From Gracilariopsis chorda (Eukaryota; Rhodophyta; Florideophyceae; Gracilariales; Gracilariaceae), in NCBI GenBank assembly GCA_003194525.1, contig NBIV01000191.1, positions 62,001 to 126,000 on the forward strand: a DNA stretch of 64,000 bases, written 5' to 3'. Below the pieces are notes generated by a model. It ran no database searches. It was given only the letters and a program-made list of their open reading frames with translations, and was not told the origin of the DNA. Below are positions 10,600-22,441 of this stretch, in pieces. How positions within the stretch are numbered: position 1 is the first letter of the stretch; every line of letters starts with the position of its first letter. The position numbers and the translations under genes are program-made.

Positions 10600-12286
10600 T
10601 TGTTCCTACTCAACGACCTTAATGTTGTATGTCCTTCTGTTGCTCTTTCAATGACGGTCCAGATATGCATAAAACTATGCCGGCGTCGTGATGAGTCTAC
10701 TCGCAATATATTGTTCTGGAACTCATCCATCTTCCGTCAGGCAGATAGGCGCAGGCTTATAGACATATGCTATCTAATCCGCAAAGGGTGGTCAATACGA
10801 AACGCAGCAATCAAACTCTACATGGTTCCTTCCACTCTACATTAAAATTACAAGCACAATTTTGAATCAAAGCATCAAAACAATAAATCAACAGCTCTAA
10901 AAAGTGAAAAAGAAAAACGATGTGGTTAAAGTTCTCCGCCATTACATCCAAAAAGAACGACCGCCCAAGCGACAAGATTTGATCGATATAGTTCCAATGC
11001 TTGTCTCTCGCATGCCTCCGGACCGTCACAAGAATCTGCCATTTCGTAAAGAACGACCAGAACTAGCATTTTGCAGAGCATTCGAAGCCCGGCATAGTGA
11101 CATTATCGCATTCCAAACAGCTTGGAAAGAAGATGCAGCAAGATACCGCGCTACGAACGCGACCGTTCTATCCAAGCACTTTTCCAAACTAGAAGCTCTC
11201 ATCACCGGACACAACGCTGATGCAAAGCGGATCAGTAATGCTGACGAAACCGGAATTTCAGCATGGAAACCTGTTGGGCGAGGAGGGCGAAAAGGGTATA
11301 CTACCAGATCTCATAAGCCTCTGACGTGTGCAGCTTCGTTTCAATATGTCAATCGCATAACAATGTTCGCCGCATTGCATGGAAATGGAGACAAGTGTAG
11401 ACCACTCTTTGTGTTTCAGGGCAAAAAATATCGCATACGACGCTATCACCATTGCTCTGACCCGATTCATCAGTATCTTGAGTCAATTTCTGACTTTCTT
11501 CCTCGCGGAGCTTAGGTGACAGCAAAGAAAGAGGTCGCTGCAGTGGATTCGAGCAACTTTCGTTAATGGGCTTCTGCATTCATCGATGATACAAAAGATC
11601 TACGGGCAAATGAAGGAAAGCTTCTGTTTGTCTACCATGGGTACCGGTCACATCTCTCGATCACTGTTCTCGAAATTTTCCGAGCAGCTGGCATCATCGC
11701 TTACGCACTCCCTTCCCATACCAGCGGTAGGACCGAACCGCTTGATTTTTCTGTCTTCTCTCCTTTCAAAACCAGGTTTGGAATGTTGATAGAGCAGTGC
11801 ACCAAAGCACGTCCAGAACATGATGTTTACGATGAATCTGACGTTTATCGCGTTGTCACACGTGTGTTTGAAGAATCCTTCACAGATATGAATATTAAGG
11901 CGGGGTTTTGGAAAACAGGAGTCATTCCGCTGGACTAGTATTCGCTGTTCGCGCAAGCCAGACTATACAGTCACAACGAGCCGACAAAACTGGCATCCGT
12001 AGATGAAATGATTTAAATGTTAGACGGTAAACGGAGAAAGACCACAAAAGACATTTTGGGAGACGTTATGATTCACTCGCAATGATTTTTGGACACAACG
12101 TATGGTGCGGTTGTCACGAGTGACGCCACAATGGGTTTGTTGCGGCTCCATCATGCAGCAAAGTAGCCCGCAAAAGAACAGCAGGAAAAGAAAGACGTGG
12201 AGGCATGTGCAAAGTTGAAGCGTAGATACAGAAAAACCGTGCTCCTCGTCAGGGCTTTGAAATACACCGGGCTGATGTTCGATTGA
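10600..12286 (+). pseudogene. pogo-like DDE transposase, inactivated
   Basis: An N-terminal helix-turn-helix-like piece (DICYLIRKGWSIRNAAIKLY) lies in one frame at 10,740-10,845. The catalytic body is in a second frame from 10,904 to 12,286. It has the basic PPKRQDLIDIV region, then NADETG with the first catalytic Asp (about 11,240), and the PLDFSVFSPFK block with the third acidic site (about 11,740). Between them, the usual V-Y-D-G-Y-R-S-H motif reads VYHGYRSH: the second catalytic Asp is His (CAT, 11,636-11,638). In-frame stops occur at 11,513 and 11,936 and at about five other points, including near 11,564, 12,014 and 12,083. A Lys/Glu/Arg-rich tail ends the reading frame, as in other pogo/Tigger proteins. 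I could not find terminal inverted repeats. Confidence 0.8.
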
Positions 12287-15200
12287 AAAGGTATTGTGAA
12301 CCAGTTATTGCTATACGGTCACTTTGAGACCGCAGTGTGCGAGCAAAACGCCGCTGTGAAGGTGAGCACTTATCCCGCGCGGTGCGGTTGAGTCTGATTG
12401 ATAATGGAAATGTCTGATCAAGCTGCATGGAAGGATTGCGGGTCTTGGTGTACTACAGCGCGCATTTAAGAGTTATTTGTATTTTTTATGCCTTACGTAC
12501 GCAATGACTGGGCAAAACGTGTCCAATATTTGACCACCCGTTTTCCCAACTTCGTTTTGTGTGATTGAATTCAGTAAGTGAACGCCCTGCTTTTATAATA
12601 CTGGGTCATCCTTTATAGCGCTTCGTGAAGTTCGACAGATAGTGAAGCGGATTTTAACGAGGTGCTAACCACTCGAAACGGCCTACAAAAAACCCCATTG
12701 CCTTCGACAGGAAAGTCAAACTGTCCACCTTTGAGTATACCACGCTGTAATGCCACCCACCCAACAGCAACAGCAGTCAGAATTCATGAGCTACCAGTGA
12801 GCCTAGATCTTTTTGCTGCTGTTACTGCTCCTGCTAGTTACTTTTGTAATTGAGAAGGAGAAATCATCCCAAAAGAGATTTCTGCACTTGGTGGAGGAAA
12901 AAAATCTGAGCGGCAAGAAACCTCTCTTTCATCAACATGTACCTTCTCATACTTTCCCAAATTAATATATTGTAAATAAATAATACACCCTCAGATCCAT
13001 CTTTTGTTTCGCACAGCAAAGAAAAAAAATATTGTGCCTGCTGTGTCAAATTCAAACTGTAGTTCATAGATCCAAAGAAAGAGTAAAAGCAAAATTTTAA
13101 AATTCACCTATTTTTGTCTGACGCCTCGCAATCTAAGTGCATTCACTTACAATTGGCTGGCAGTGTAGTCAAAAACTGTAATGGCAGCACCTAAGCACCA
13201 CGTACACTCAACATCAAGCAGCAGCCGAGCACAAAATGATGTTTGAGCTTTGTTGCAGATTCTGCTGATGCTAATCCTGCTGTATTGGCTGCATGCAGAA
13301 ACTTTCGGATAACTAGAAGACCAAATTTGAGCCAATAAAGAAATGCCAACCAGCTTGACCTGAGGCGGCGTCTATGGCAAATATCGCATTCAGAATCGGA
13401 CTTCTGAGGTCCTATTCACCCCACGACACTGTTTTCCTCCTTCTTTCTAAGAGCTAAAATCTGCAATATTCACCGTTGCCTGATGAAAACTGCTCTGGCG
13501 GCTTCTAATGCAGCTTATTCTACATTTTTGTGTGTTGCACTCACGATCTGCAAGTCTCGTTTGGGTTTGTGTCACACGATTGTTGTATAGGTGATGGTTG
13601 CATTCCAGTCAATGCGTTGGACTGGGATAAGGTTGGAACAGAAAATGATAGCACCAAAACGGCGTTAAACGGATCGGTAGACTCAAAGGCTATGATTGAA
13701 GCTAACGACTGGTACAGCGAACTAAATGTCATGCATGCAGCCATCTATTTCACGGTTCATGCTTTTTCTGGGACTTGGTACGTGCTTGGAACGTTACGAT
13801 ATGCTAATGGTTTTTGCGCTAATACTTGTTGCAATGGAACAGAGTGGTACTTTTGATTAGTTTTTCTGCGCACTTAGTATTTGATGACCTGGCAATCTGG
13901 CAATTTCTGCATGCACCCATTTTGAAAATGGCGGAGAGGCCTTTCGCCAAAGTAGAAATTGCATGCACCCACGGGGGCAGGTAAGGAAAAGTTTTTTTCG
14001 CCGCATTTACTGGCCAGTACCAAAAAACCCTGATTTTCATGTAAATCATTGTGGTAATGAGGCTTGCCATACTCTCCAAAGAACCAACCACAAGAATAAA
14101 CTCCGATTTTATATAAGTAATAGTATCGTGGAGCTATGTTGGATGTCCTGGAGCTTAGGAAAACGAATATTAAAAAGAATGAAATGAAATGGACTATCTA
14201 AGCGTCTTTGGAAATACTGAGAAACGGTTCCACATTCTTGACATACATGATATTGATTTTGTAGATTCATTGCAATTTAACAACATTATAAAGCGCAGAA
14301 GGGACACAACTATCTATAGAAAAATACAAATTCCTTGTCCATTTAACTTTCAAAATCTCTTACATTTCCGAACATAGTTTGCAAGTTTTTATATAATGGA
14401 AAACCCAGCACATTCACATTCGTAGAAAACAAAAATCTTGATAATACAAGTAGTAATGTTGTACTACACTCATGTTTTACTTTTGTTTTACAGTTGTCCA
14501 TTTGCAACGTATATTAACGAAGCGCACTTTGTGTTTTTTATTACATCATAATGCACTCGACTAATTATTCGTAGAGCTTGATAATTCTTTTCCATACAAT
14601 GTTCTGCAGAATATTATTGCATTTTTGAAAGTTGAGGTTCAGGGCAAGCTAAAAGCCTTTAGACTACCAAACTTTTTGTAACTGTTTTTTCATGAGGCAT
14701 TTGAGTAGTTTATTATCGTCTTTAACATCCAGTTTTGCGTTTTAGCGTAAAGTGAAGTTATGTGCAAAATATCTGAAGGAGTTAGAAAAGAAAAACTCGC
14801 TCAAGAAAATGCTTGACACAAAGAAAAACATATTGCAGAGATGCCAGTAGCTTTTGAAGTGCACTCAAAATGAGGTACAAGTATCGTGCCTCCTATTAGA
14901 GAATATACGACGCAACACCCAAGTGGGACAAAGGGGCACACAACGAACTATAACAACGGGCCGTGCGATAGTCACGGAATCACCAGCAGCGGCGTAGGCT
15001 GACCCTGTAGGGATTGACTAGAATAGTGACACCAAAGAGTGGCACAAGACTCTAGTGGGTGCTTGCGTTTACGAAGGTCGGGGCTCCACCAGGCGGGATG
15101 TGCATAAGTGCACCTCCGTGGGCAGAGCACACGTGTCAAAAAATGGGTATTGTTTTACATACCAGAGGACCCTGCAGGGTATGCACACGGGTCGCGCAGA

Positions 15201-16934
15201 GGCTCTACACGTGGTCCACCTGGAGAGCACCATGTGCCTATAACTACTGCTAATTTTCTATCAACCATACCCATTAGTGGATAGCTCCATTGCACTACAG
15301 CTTTCTTCTTAAATCGTGTAATCACTTGTACAACGATTTTCATGAACTTGTATGGCGAGTTCAATTTTTAGACCAAGGGCATCTTCCATGCATTTCCAAC
15401 AACTTTGAGTGCAGTACTGGGATATTGTTAAATGCAGTAAGCGTTTTACGATGCCTGAGCTGAGAGAAGGATCCATACAAGTAAGAACTGCAAACGTGAG
15501 GTAGTAGGTGATGGATTTCTATACAATGGTAATATTGAGGTGTAGTGAAATGCTTCAACGAGGGTTTTCTACCAATTTTCTTGGTTTTACAAACATGTCG
15601 TTGGTACACACACAAAATAGTGCGTATGTTAATTTTGATCGACGGCAGTACATGTTAAAGAATTTAGAAACCGTCAAACTCAGCTGTCAGTTGTCCAAAG
15701 TATTGAGCGTAAATCACGGAATAGGTACTAAATATCATTATTATTGTTCTTTTAACTTTTCATCTTTTGATATTTAATACTTACTGCGTCTGCGCATTTA
15801 CCTTAGCATCTGTAAATGTTTTCCAAACAAAGTTTTTGACTTTAATCTTCGTTACCTACTCCATTCATCTACCCCTCCAAGGAGAAATACTTCAGCGGGT
15901 AACTTTCTCTTACCTCTATGCTTATCTGAACATGCTCTGTACTGGAAGTGTGTCATAAATGTGGTGGCCATGGCTTTTCTATATGGTTAACTTCGTCTGC
16001 GCGGTTTCATTCAGTCACTCTCGTGACTCTCTACTTGTTCTCTTCTTTCCTCTTTTCCAAGCAGCCTTCCGCTATCCACTGTTTGTGCTCACTGGTGCTC
16101 CCAAGTGCCACTTACGTGAAGCTTGCATCTTTTCGAGAGGATACACACACCTCTCCCGGCGGTCATGGTTTTTTGTCTCACCTTTCCACGCATGCCGTGA
16201 ATGGCTGATCATGGTCTTACACACCACGGAATAGTTAGGTCCTCTGAAAGAATTTTGTCACTGGATCCACCTCATCGGATGGAGATCCCAACCGTCTTCG
16301 TGGTTTTTTCTCGTCCACAGAGCATTACATTATAGAATCCGATTATCGCTTAACGCCTTCTTCATTTTAGTACGGTGAATCTTGCAATCAAAAAGAGGCC
16401 AGAGGCCCGTCTCTTGCAGTGCAGAGCACAGGATTTAGAGTGTTGTGCCCTGGAGTTCTTTGTTGTTGGCTGAAATGCCGCCGTGCAATAGGCCCCGGTT
16501 CTGAGTGTTGTGTCCGCTTCTGACACTTTCCTTTAGCCAAATTCAACACTCCGGCACGCGTATACTTGTACATTTCTGTGTCTTACTGAGTAAAGTAGAT
16601 TAACTATAGGAGACCTGTCACAGCGGCTGGCCATAAAATTATATAAACCTGGTGCTACAGCTTCTCAATGAAGTCCGCTTAACTATTAGTAGCTTTGTAA
16701 CTTTATTTCTGGTATTGCATCACAAGTCTTTTTGGAGTTACTCCCAAGTCTTCTCTGACAATACAGGCTCTAGGTTGCGTAACCGTAGCCGATTTTACCT
16801 CGTGTCCTACAATCATCGGTTATAAACCGGCCCGTCCTCGCTAGTGCTGGCCGTATGCCTCTAATAGTGCGCACTGCGCTGTCAATCCGCCTATGACGCC
16901 TTTTAATATCGTTCCATGTGAGTACAGAGCCAAC
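12287..16934. other. AT-rich intergenic DNA with one GC-rich island
   Basis: No convincing gene is seen. Open frames such as 13,530-13,856 and 15,948-16,234 lack ATG starts in good context, domains and neighbours. The exception in composition is 14,880-15,245, a GC-richer island containing several short perfect inverted repeats, including ACCCTGCAGGGT (15,169-15,180) and GTGCA-TAAG-TGCAC (15,100-15,113). Confidence 0.5.
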
Positions 16935-17731
16935 TGCAGTGCAATGCCCAGAAGCGGGAGTGCACCGAAAGATGTTCGGGATCTTTCCTCGTTAGAGGTG
17001 AGCCCAGTTGGGTAGAGCCCTCCCAGAAGTGGCACCACTATGTCGGGTTGTAAGGCAAAGGCCACCCGTCACGACTTGCGCAGGGAGGTTGAGGCAAGAG
17101 TCGAGTATCTGCAGGAGCGGTGTGTGGAGGTGGTTCTCCTCTAGAGAAGTGAGGTTTCTACGTTAGTGGCACGCGCGAATACGAGCTGTGGGTAGCTGGA
17201 GAGCCACCCTGTAAAGGGAAAAAAGAAGGGCAGGCTGAGTTATGAGTGTCGTGACGAAGACTAACGGCAGTGCCGGTATATAAACCTTATACAAGGCAAA
17301 CACCAAGACACTTGGAATCATAATCCGAATACTCGGGTCCTGTAGATAGGCAAGCAGTTTAGACTTTCCGTATGCTACGGTCCTTCCCTCCAAGGAGGAG
17401 TAGAGAACACACAAAGGCGGTGAGGTCTAGAGCCCATTCCTCAGGTTGGGGTCCCTTGTTGGGGAAGGTTTACCGGTGCGACGGCAACACGCCGGCGCTA
17501 TAAGTACTAACCATCCCAGAAATGGGTGTGAAAATAATAAATAAAATTAACTAAATAAATCCACTTTGGTGGCTTATGCCCACTACTGTGGCCAACCACC
17601 AATTGACTCTTCCGTGTCCCACGTGTCGAATTCATTATTAGTGGTCATAGGTCATACATTGACTACATTACCGAAACGTTCGGGAAATAAACCAAGTACC
17701 AAGAATCCCTCCCTGAGGGCATTGTACTTCA
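16935..17731 (-). repeat. E1 3' LTR (family G2)
   Basis: On the plus strand the LTR begins TGCAGTGCAATGCC and ends CTTCA, that is, TG...CA. It aligns along its length with 38,306-39,101 and 61,409-62,251; the three copies share the blocks CCCAGTTGGGTA, CTCCAAGGAGGA and CCCAGAAATGGGTGT. Alignment with the other copies stops at the TG on the left and at CA on the right. Confidence 0.85.
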
Positions 17732-17748
17732 TATTCCCCTCCTCAGTC
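17732..17748 (-). promoter_or_regulatory. E1 polypurine tract
   Basis: On the minus strand this reads GACTGAGGAGGGGAATA and abuts the LTR start TGAAG, the expected place for the plus-strand DNA primer of reverse transcription. Confidence 0.75.
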
Positions 17749-17787
17749 GGCAAAGCAACCGCAAACGCAGGTGAATCCCAGCTAAAA

Positions 17788-18386
17788 ATGAGTGATAAAA
17801 GTGCTCGCTGGGTGCCCAGGTCAGACCTCTCCCTAAGAGAAACTACTTTCTGGAAAAGCAGCGAACCAGATTTCCACAAGTGCAAGCTCTTCTTCATCCT
17901 ACTCAAATCAGTCAGATCATGCCCTTTCGAAGTGGAATATGAACAACAACAACAACCAACCTCCAAGTCCGACTCGATTTGGGAGCTTCACAACCGGTTT
18001 CTGGTCGGTACCCCTTTCACAAGGGAGGCGAACTCCGGCACAGCCGCCAAACAATGTCGGAGCGTCCCAGCATCGGTTTCAACTTCTACCAGCGGTGGCT
18101 CCTTTCGTAGTGATCCCGGCGGCGACTTGGTCTTCTCAAAATGCCTTCGTAGGGTTAAATACGAGGAATTGGAGTCACGCCTCTCGGCTCCAGCTTGCGC
18201 CGTGGTTCCATCCCATTGCTGCTCTCAACGAGGATTTGGTTTCGACCTACGCGGATGTTTCCGATAACCTGCCTGGGGATCTATCCAGCCTCTTCACCTC
18301 GATGTGGGACTGGCGGTATCGAATCACCATCCCAGTGCACCATATCCGAAGAAACTCGGGAGCATCCGTGACTGCGGCTCATGCGG
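17788..18386 (+). pseudogene. Antisense accessory gene of E1, N-terminal part
   Basis: This gene lies opposite to gag-pol, just inside the 3' LTR. The ATG at 17,788 starts MSDKSA, matching MGDKSA of the E6 copy, and lies 56 bp from the LTR. A frameshift between about 17,800 and 17,940 moves the reading to a second frame. That frame carries an Asn/Gln/Pro-rich linker, TTGFWSVPL, NWSHASRLQL, APWFHP (about 18,199-18,213), DNLPGDL and WDWRYRI, all shared with E6. Reading ends abruptly in the LTR of E2, which is inserted at a TGCGG target site. The gene resumes at 28,002. The protein family is unknown; no transmembrane segment, signal peptide or enzyme motif is seen. Confidence 0.8.
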
Positions 18387-18900
18387 CGTAGTAGAATACT
18401 ACGTCCGGTGTCCAACCGGAATAGTAGTGTACCAAGGTGCAGTAGCGACAGGGAGCGAGCCATTGGGGTGACAATCCACTGGGTCTACTGGTGACGCATG
18501 CAACAACTGGCGGCGATGTGCAATGGGCGGGTGCTATGTCAAGTCCCTACAGGTTGGGAGAACGGTAGCGATGGCTTAGAGGCCTTTGGTGGTATACTAG
18601 CGGAGTGTGTAGGCAAGAAGACTGCCATGGTGCTTGCCGTTACTCATCGGAGATCGGCTGCTCTCAAGCCATCCTATAGGGTTGACGAGGCGCTCTGACC
18701 TCAGCGCACTATCCTAAAAAATTAACTAAAGTTATCTACCTAATAAAACCTGAGGCCACAGTGCTTTGGCAACTGCACTATCCCTTGATGTCTCCCAGCT
18801 TGACCACGTGGTATATTTCGCCCAGCAGTGCTCTGACCTCTGCCAGCCACACCCCATGGTCACTTCATAATTCCACGTAGCCAATGGTGATTCTCTTACA
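18387..18900 (-). repeat. E2 3' LTR (family G1)
   Basis: It starts CGTAGTAGAATACTACG (the initial TG is mutated to CG) and ends CTCTTACA. It aligns with 27,487-27,996, 32,921-33,439 and 57,929-58,454. The first 34 bases form two adjacent perfect hairpins: CGTAGTA/TACTACG and TCCGGT/ACCGGA. Confidence 0.88.
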
Positions 18901-18911
18901 GACCTCCCTCC
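18901..18911 (-). promoter_or_regulatory. E2 polypurine tract
   Basis: On the minus strand this reads GGAGGGAGGTC and directly abuts the LTR start TGTAAGAG. Confidence 0.75.
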
Positions 18912-19661
18912 TTAAGATCCGACGTCCCGTTGGTGCCTTCGGACTTCAGGGTCTTACATTTTCCTCCAGCCGGCGTCTTCTCTCTCTAATGGGGGAATTT
19001 GTTGCCGCGTTTCCTTCACAGAGTAGGTCATTGGTCCTTTGGTTGAGATGCCCAACCGGAGCTCTTGCGTTGGGCACGACGAAGGTACCGTTTTGCGTCC
19101 ACTTGGCCACTCTTTCAGCAAGTGGCACGTGGGCTCTACCATGCCATTGGTCGCATGCCACGGCGTCCCCTTCCATAATGAACATTCACCTCGGGCCCCT
19201 CCCCGTGCTCTTATATTCCCCCGACCTTTTATACTGTTGCCTGCACCTCCCTTCGGATTCCTTAGTCCTTTTGGCATCTCCCTTTTCCGCGTTCCGCCGT
19301 GGTGCATTCACCATCTCCGCCCCTTTGGTAGAACTGGGGCATATTTTTGGCCTTCCAGGTTCCGGACTTTTGGCTCCCCTGGGTGTCGTATCCGCTGTGT
19401 CGGCTTATCTATCGCGTCCATGCCATTTCCTCGGGGCATATAAGGGCTTCCATGGCTATCTGTTGGACTATGATGGCTTCAGCCGGATCCCACGGGTGGC
19501 CATCACGATAGGTTCGACCAACACGGCCCCGAATTCTAGCAGCGCTCATGCCCATCCCGGGGACAAATACGGCATAACACTGGGTCAGAATCCTATGTAC
19601 GTGAGGATTATCCCATCTGCCCAGCTCGTTCGCCGAGTTTGTGCGATATACCGACCGATAA

Positions 19662-20914
19662 TTGGACAGGCGTAGATTTGTCGCAGTCCCCAACTATGCC
19701 CGCAAGAAGAAGAATTCCCAAGAGGACTCCTGGTACAACCACTGGCTCCATCTTCCGGCCGATGCCCGTTTGCTCGATCTTTGCCGCAATCTGGCCACAC
19801 CAAACATGCCGTTCATACTCTGCAGTGAGGAGTTCGACTACCAATGGAGGATGAACAAGCGTCTAGAGAACTTGTATTCGATGCATGGCGACCCTAAGGC
19901 CCCCTTTCTGCCTCCCCGTCATAACCTTCTCAGATTGGTCTGCGTTAAGCCCCCATACGACCACTTGTACTGTTTATCCAACTAGACCTATTGGAATGAT
20001 ATGATCTAACCTGATGTCTGCATTCGGACAAACTTGAAGTACTTCTTCTGTTGGCACCAAGTACAATTCCATGATATGCCTCCCTCCTGTAGCTCTTCCT
20101 TACATCCCCCTTTACCTTTGCTTGGTTCTGGCCCTGGGCCGCGATATGGCACGTTTCTAATCTCCTTATGCTCCCCACTCCATCCATCTTGGCCTTTCAC
20201 ACTTAACAGCTCCAGGGATTCTTCACTAAGCGTCTACTCTGGTTGACCTGGCAGATTCTTTTCGCCCAATGGACCGTCTTTTGCTGCATGGCCTTCCTGG
20301 ATACTGCTGGCTATGGGCTCCAGGCTAATATCCGGGAGGCCGACCACCGTATCTGGAATGATCGGACGCTCCCTAGCCCTGAAGATCGACTCGTGCCCTT
20401 GCCGTGGCACTTAAACCGGCCCATTCGCGAGTTGGGGGTGCAGAACATCGTCTGGGGTACGGAGTATAAAATGGAAGAAGCCGAGGCCTTATTGGATTAT
20501 GTACTTCGCTTAGAGCCCTCCATTCAACTCTCTTGTTCATCTTTGGTCTCTTTGGTGTCTGTGAGTGCGTCCTACCCATCGTGTTCTACTGGTCGTTACG
20601 CGGAATTCGGGAACCTGCAGGTCTATTCTGAAACACGTCCCTGGGATTTCCTTGCACTTGCTCTATAGGTCAGGCCCCGAGCTTTATTCCCGAAGTTTCC
20701 AGACTCAATGCCCAAGGGAAGTCTGATTTATGTGAACTCCAAGTCGTACATCGTTGCCGTAAACCTTAGGAAGAACCAACATGGACCAAGCGAGTGGGGT
20801 TGCGCCATAGTCGGTTCCGTGAGCGCCGTGGCCAAGAACATTGTTCCTATTGAGTGGAGACGGATTAGGCTCGTGCAAGCGCAAATTTGTGGCCAGGGAC
20901 ATCCCTCTTTTTAA
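19662..20914 (+). pseudogene. Antisense accessory gene of E2 (diverged homologue)
   Basis: This lies in the same position and orientation as the antisense gene of E1, E5 and E6. One frame, 19,662-19,985, contains a W-x-N-H-W-L-H-L-P segment, EEFDYQWRMNKRL and LPPRHNLLRLV, ending at TAG. A second, 20,243-20,668, contains VFCCMAFLDTAGYGL, RPIRELG, EEAEALLDYVLR and YSETRPWDF, ending at TAG. Possible reading continues to 20,914. The order matches E6: RYERRWRSRF, APPHRLGRYVAL, AAIRNLDL, NEEVLQLLEYI, YFEPWEF. The N-terminal half (18,912-19,661) should be present, but I can only see mixed open frames there (18,884-19,675 is the longest). Two stops and a frameshift make it non-functional as read. Confidence 0.65.
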
Positions 20915-22441
20915 GGTCACGCTCCGTGTAGCCTGTTCTAGACCAATAGCGGGCCACGAAATTACTTGGTATTTCTGACATCGGGAGCCACGTATCGTCT
21001 TTTGGCTCGTAGCCATACCAGCAGACTTTGTAACACACTTCGATGTCGTCGGTCAGCCCAGCGGAGACGATGCAGTCAATAACATAGTCTGGTTGGTGGT
21101 CCAATTCGGTGTTCTCAGGTAAGTCCATTTGTTTCAAATGACCGTATCCATCAGGGTTAGAAAGAGCAGCATCACAGGTTCGCGTAGCGATGTCCGTAGG
21201 GTCTGGTACTTCTTCGGGAAGTACCATTTCGTCCAGGGGAGTGTAGCAATTCGAAAAAGAGCCATCAGGATTTGTGGAGACCGGTGGGGCTGCGGGAACG
21301 GTAAGGTCATTGGGTGATGGGTCCATCGGGATTGAGGGCGGGGGTTGGTATGAAGAGGGGAGAGCGGGCACGTCCAATGGTGCAATGTGAGAAGTTGAAG
21401 GGTGGCGCGGCGCAAGAGAGACTCGGTCAATTGTGACTTTTTACTGGAGGCCATCTCAATCGATAGTAACCGTATGCCCAAGGGCTTTGAGTACCTTGAA
21501 TATTACAGTGGATTTTGGCAACAGTTTCTGCGTATTATCCTCGGCCTCGTCCTTTCCTGCGGGGGTCTGTCCAAATGGACGTAATCTCCTACAGCCACTT
21601 GTAATGTAAACCAAATTGACCGATTGAAGTAGGCCTTGTAGCGCGCCTGCGCCTTGTTCAGTGTGGTCTGCCTCGCCTTGAGGATGGAACCAATTCGCTT
21701 ACGAGAATACCGTTTGGTCTGGGCTGGATTCATTTCCTCCGTTATGTACTGAAGGGCTCTCAAGTTCAGTAGGTCGACCATGTACGGCGCGGGGGCCCGT
21801 ACGAGAGTGAGATCAAACGGAGTTGTACCAATGGACTTATGCACTTGATTATCGTATGCATAAACCAGTGGTTGGACATAATCGTCCCAGTCCAATTGGT
21901 ATTCGCAGACGTAGTGAATTAACCTCGTTTTTGAACCTTTCAGCTTGTCTATTGGTCTATAGGTGGTACGCGGTGGTGGGGAGATGTTTCAGACCTAGGG
22001 CTGAGCATACATGGTCAACGAACTCAGAGATAACCTATGAGCCATTGTCCATGAGACGGCAGAAAGGTATTCTGTACGTATAGATCCAGTAGACAAGAAC
22101 TTCCATGGCAACTTCTGTAGCGGTTATTGATTTGAGGGGTATTGCTCGGGTCAAATTGGTGAACCGATCGGTAATCATAAATATAAATCAGTTACCATGA
22201 GTCTACTTCGGGAATGGCCCTAGGATATCCATCGCAATGAACGCCAATGGCCCAGCCGCTGGGAATAACTTCAGATTCCCTTCTTGTAACGCTCTCGTTC
22301 GTCGGATTTTCGCGATTAAGTCAAACGTCCTCGTGGTCTCCATTACATAATTGGCCATCAGGGGCCAGTAAAAATATCTCCTTGGGGTCTGATACATCGG
22401 TGTACCTCCACGATGGCCCGCTAACTTTGCTTAGTGCGTAA
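20865..22441 (-). pseudogene. E2 integrase and chromodomain region
   Basis: On the minus strand the integrase starts with the zinc-binding region (LAGHRGGTPMYQTPRRYFYWPLMANYV), where the expected Cys-x-x-Cys is not visible. The core follows with FIAMDILGPF (first catalytic Asp), a degraded S-D-N-G region near 22,050, and DDYVQPLVYAYDNQVHKSIG. The C-terminal domain has a Lys/Arg-rich helix and VGDYVHLDRPPQERT (about 21,560). A chromodomain-like segment follows at about 21,080-20,900 (VCYKVCWYGYEPKDDTWLP). Such tails direct chromovirus insertion to marked chromatin. Stops and frameshifts break the core. Confidence 0.75.

Noticed and set aside
13530..13856. 108-codon cysteine-containing frame as a secreted protein
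   Set aside because: There is no ATG near the start, no signal peptide and no Cys spacing of a known family; it lies in AT-rich intergenic DNA.
15948..16234. Two overlapping 86-91-codon frames with a signal-peptide-like start
   Set aside because: They are alternative frames of the same T-rich DNA, without conserved motifs or upstream context.
17566..18267. The 233-codon plus frame across the E1 LTR border as one gene
   Set aside because: It starts without ATG inside the LTR and ends in a shadow frame. The true start by comparison with E6 is 17,788, with a frame change near 17,940.
18884..19675. The 263-codon plus frame next to the E2 3' LTR as a complete protein
   Set aside because: It begins in the LTR and its composition (Leu/Pro/Ser/Phe) is that of a non-coding frame over a GC-rich strand. 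It may overlap the lost N-terminal half of the antisense gene, but I cannot support it.
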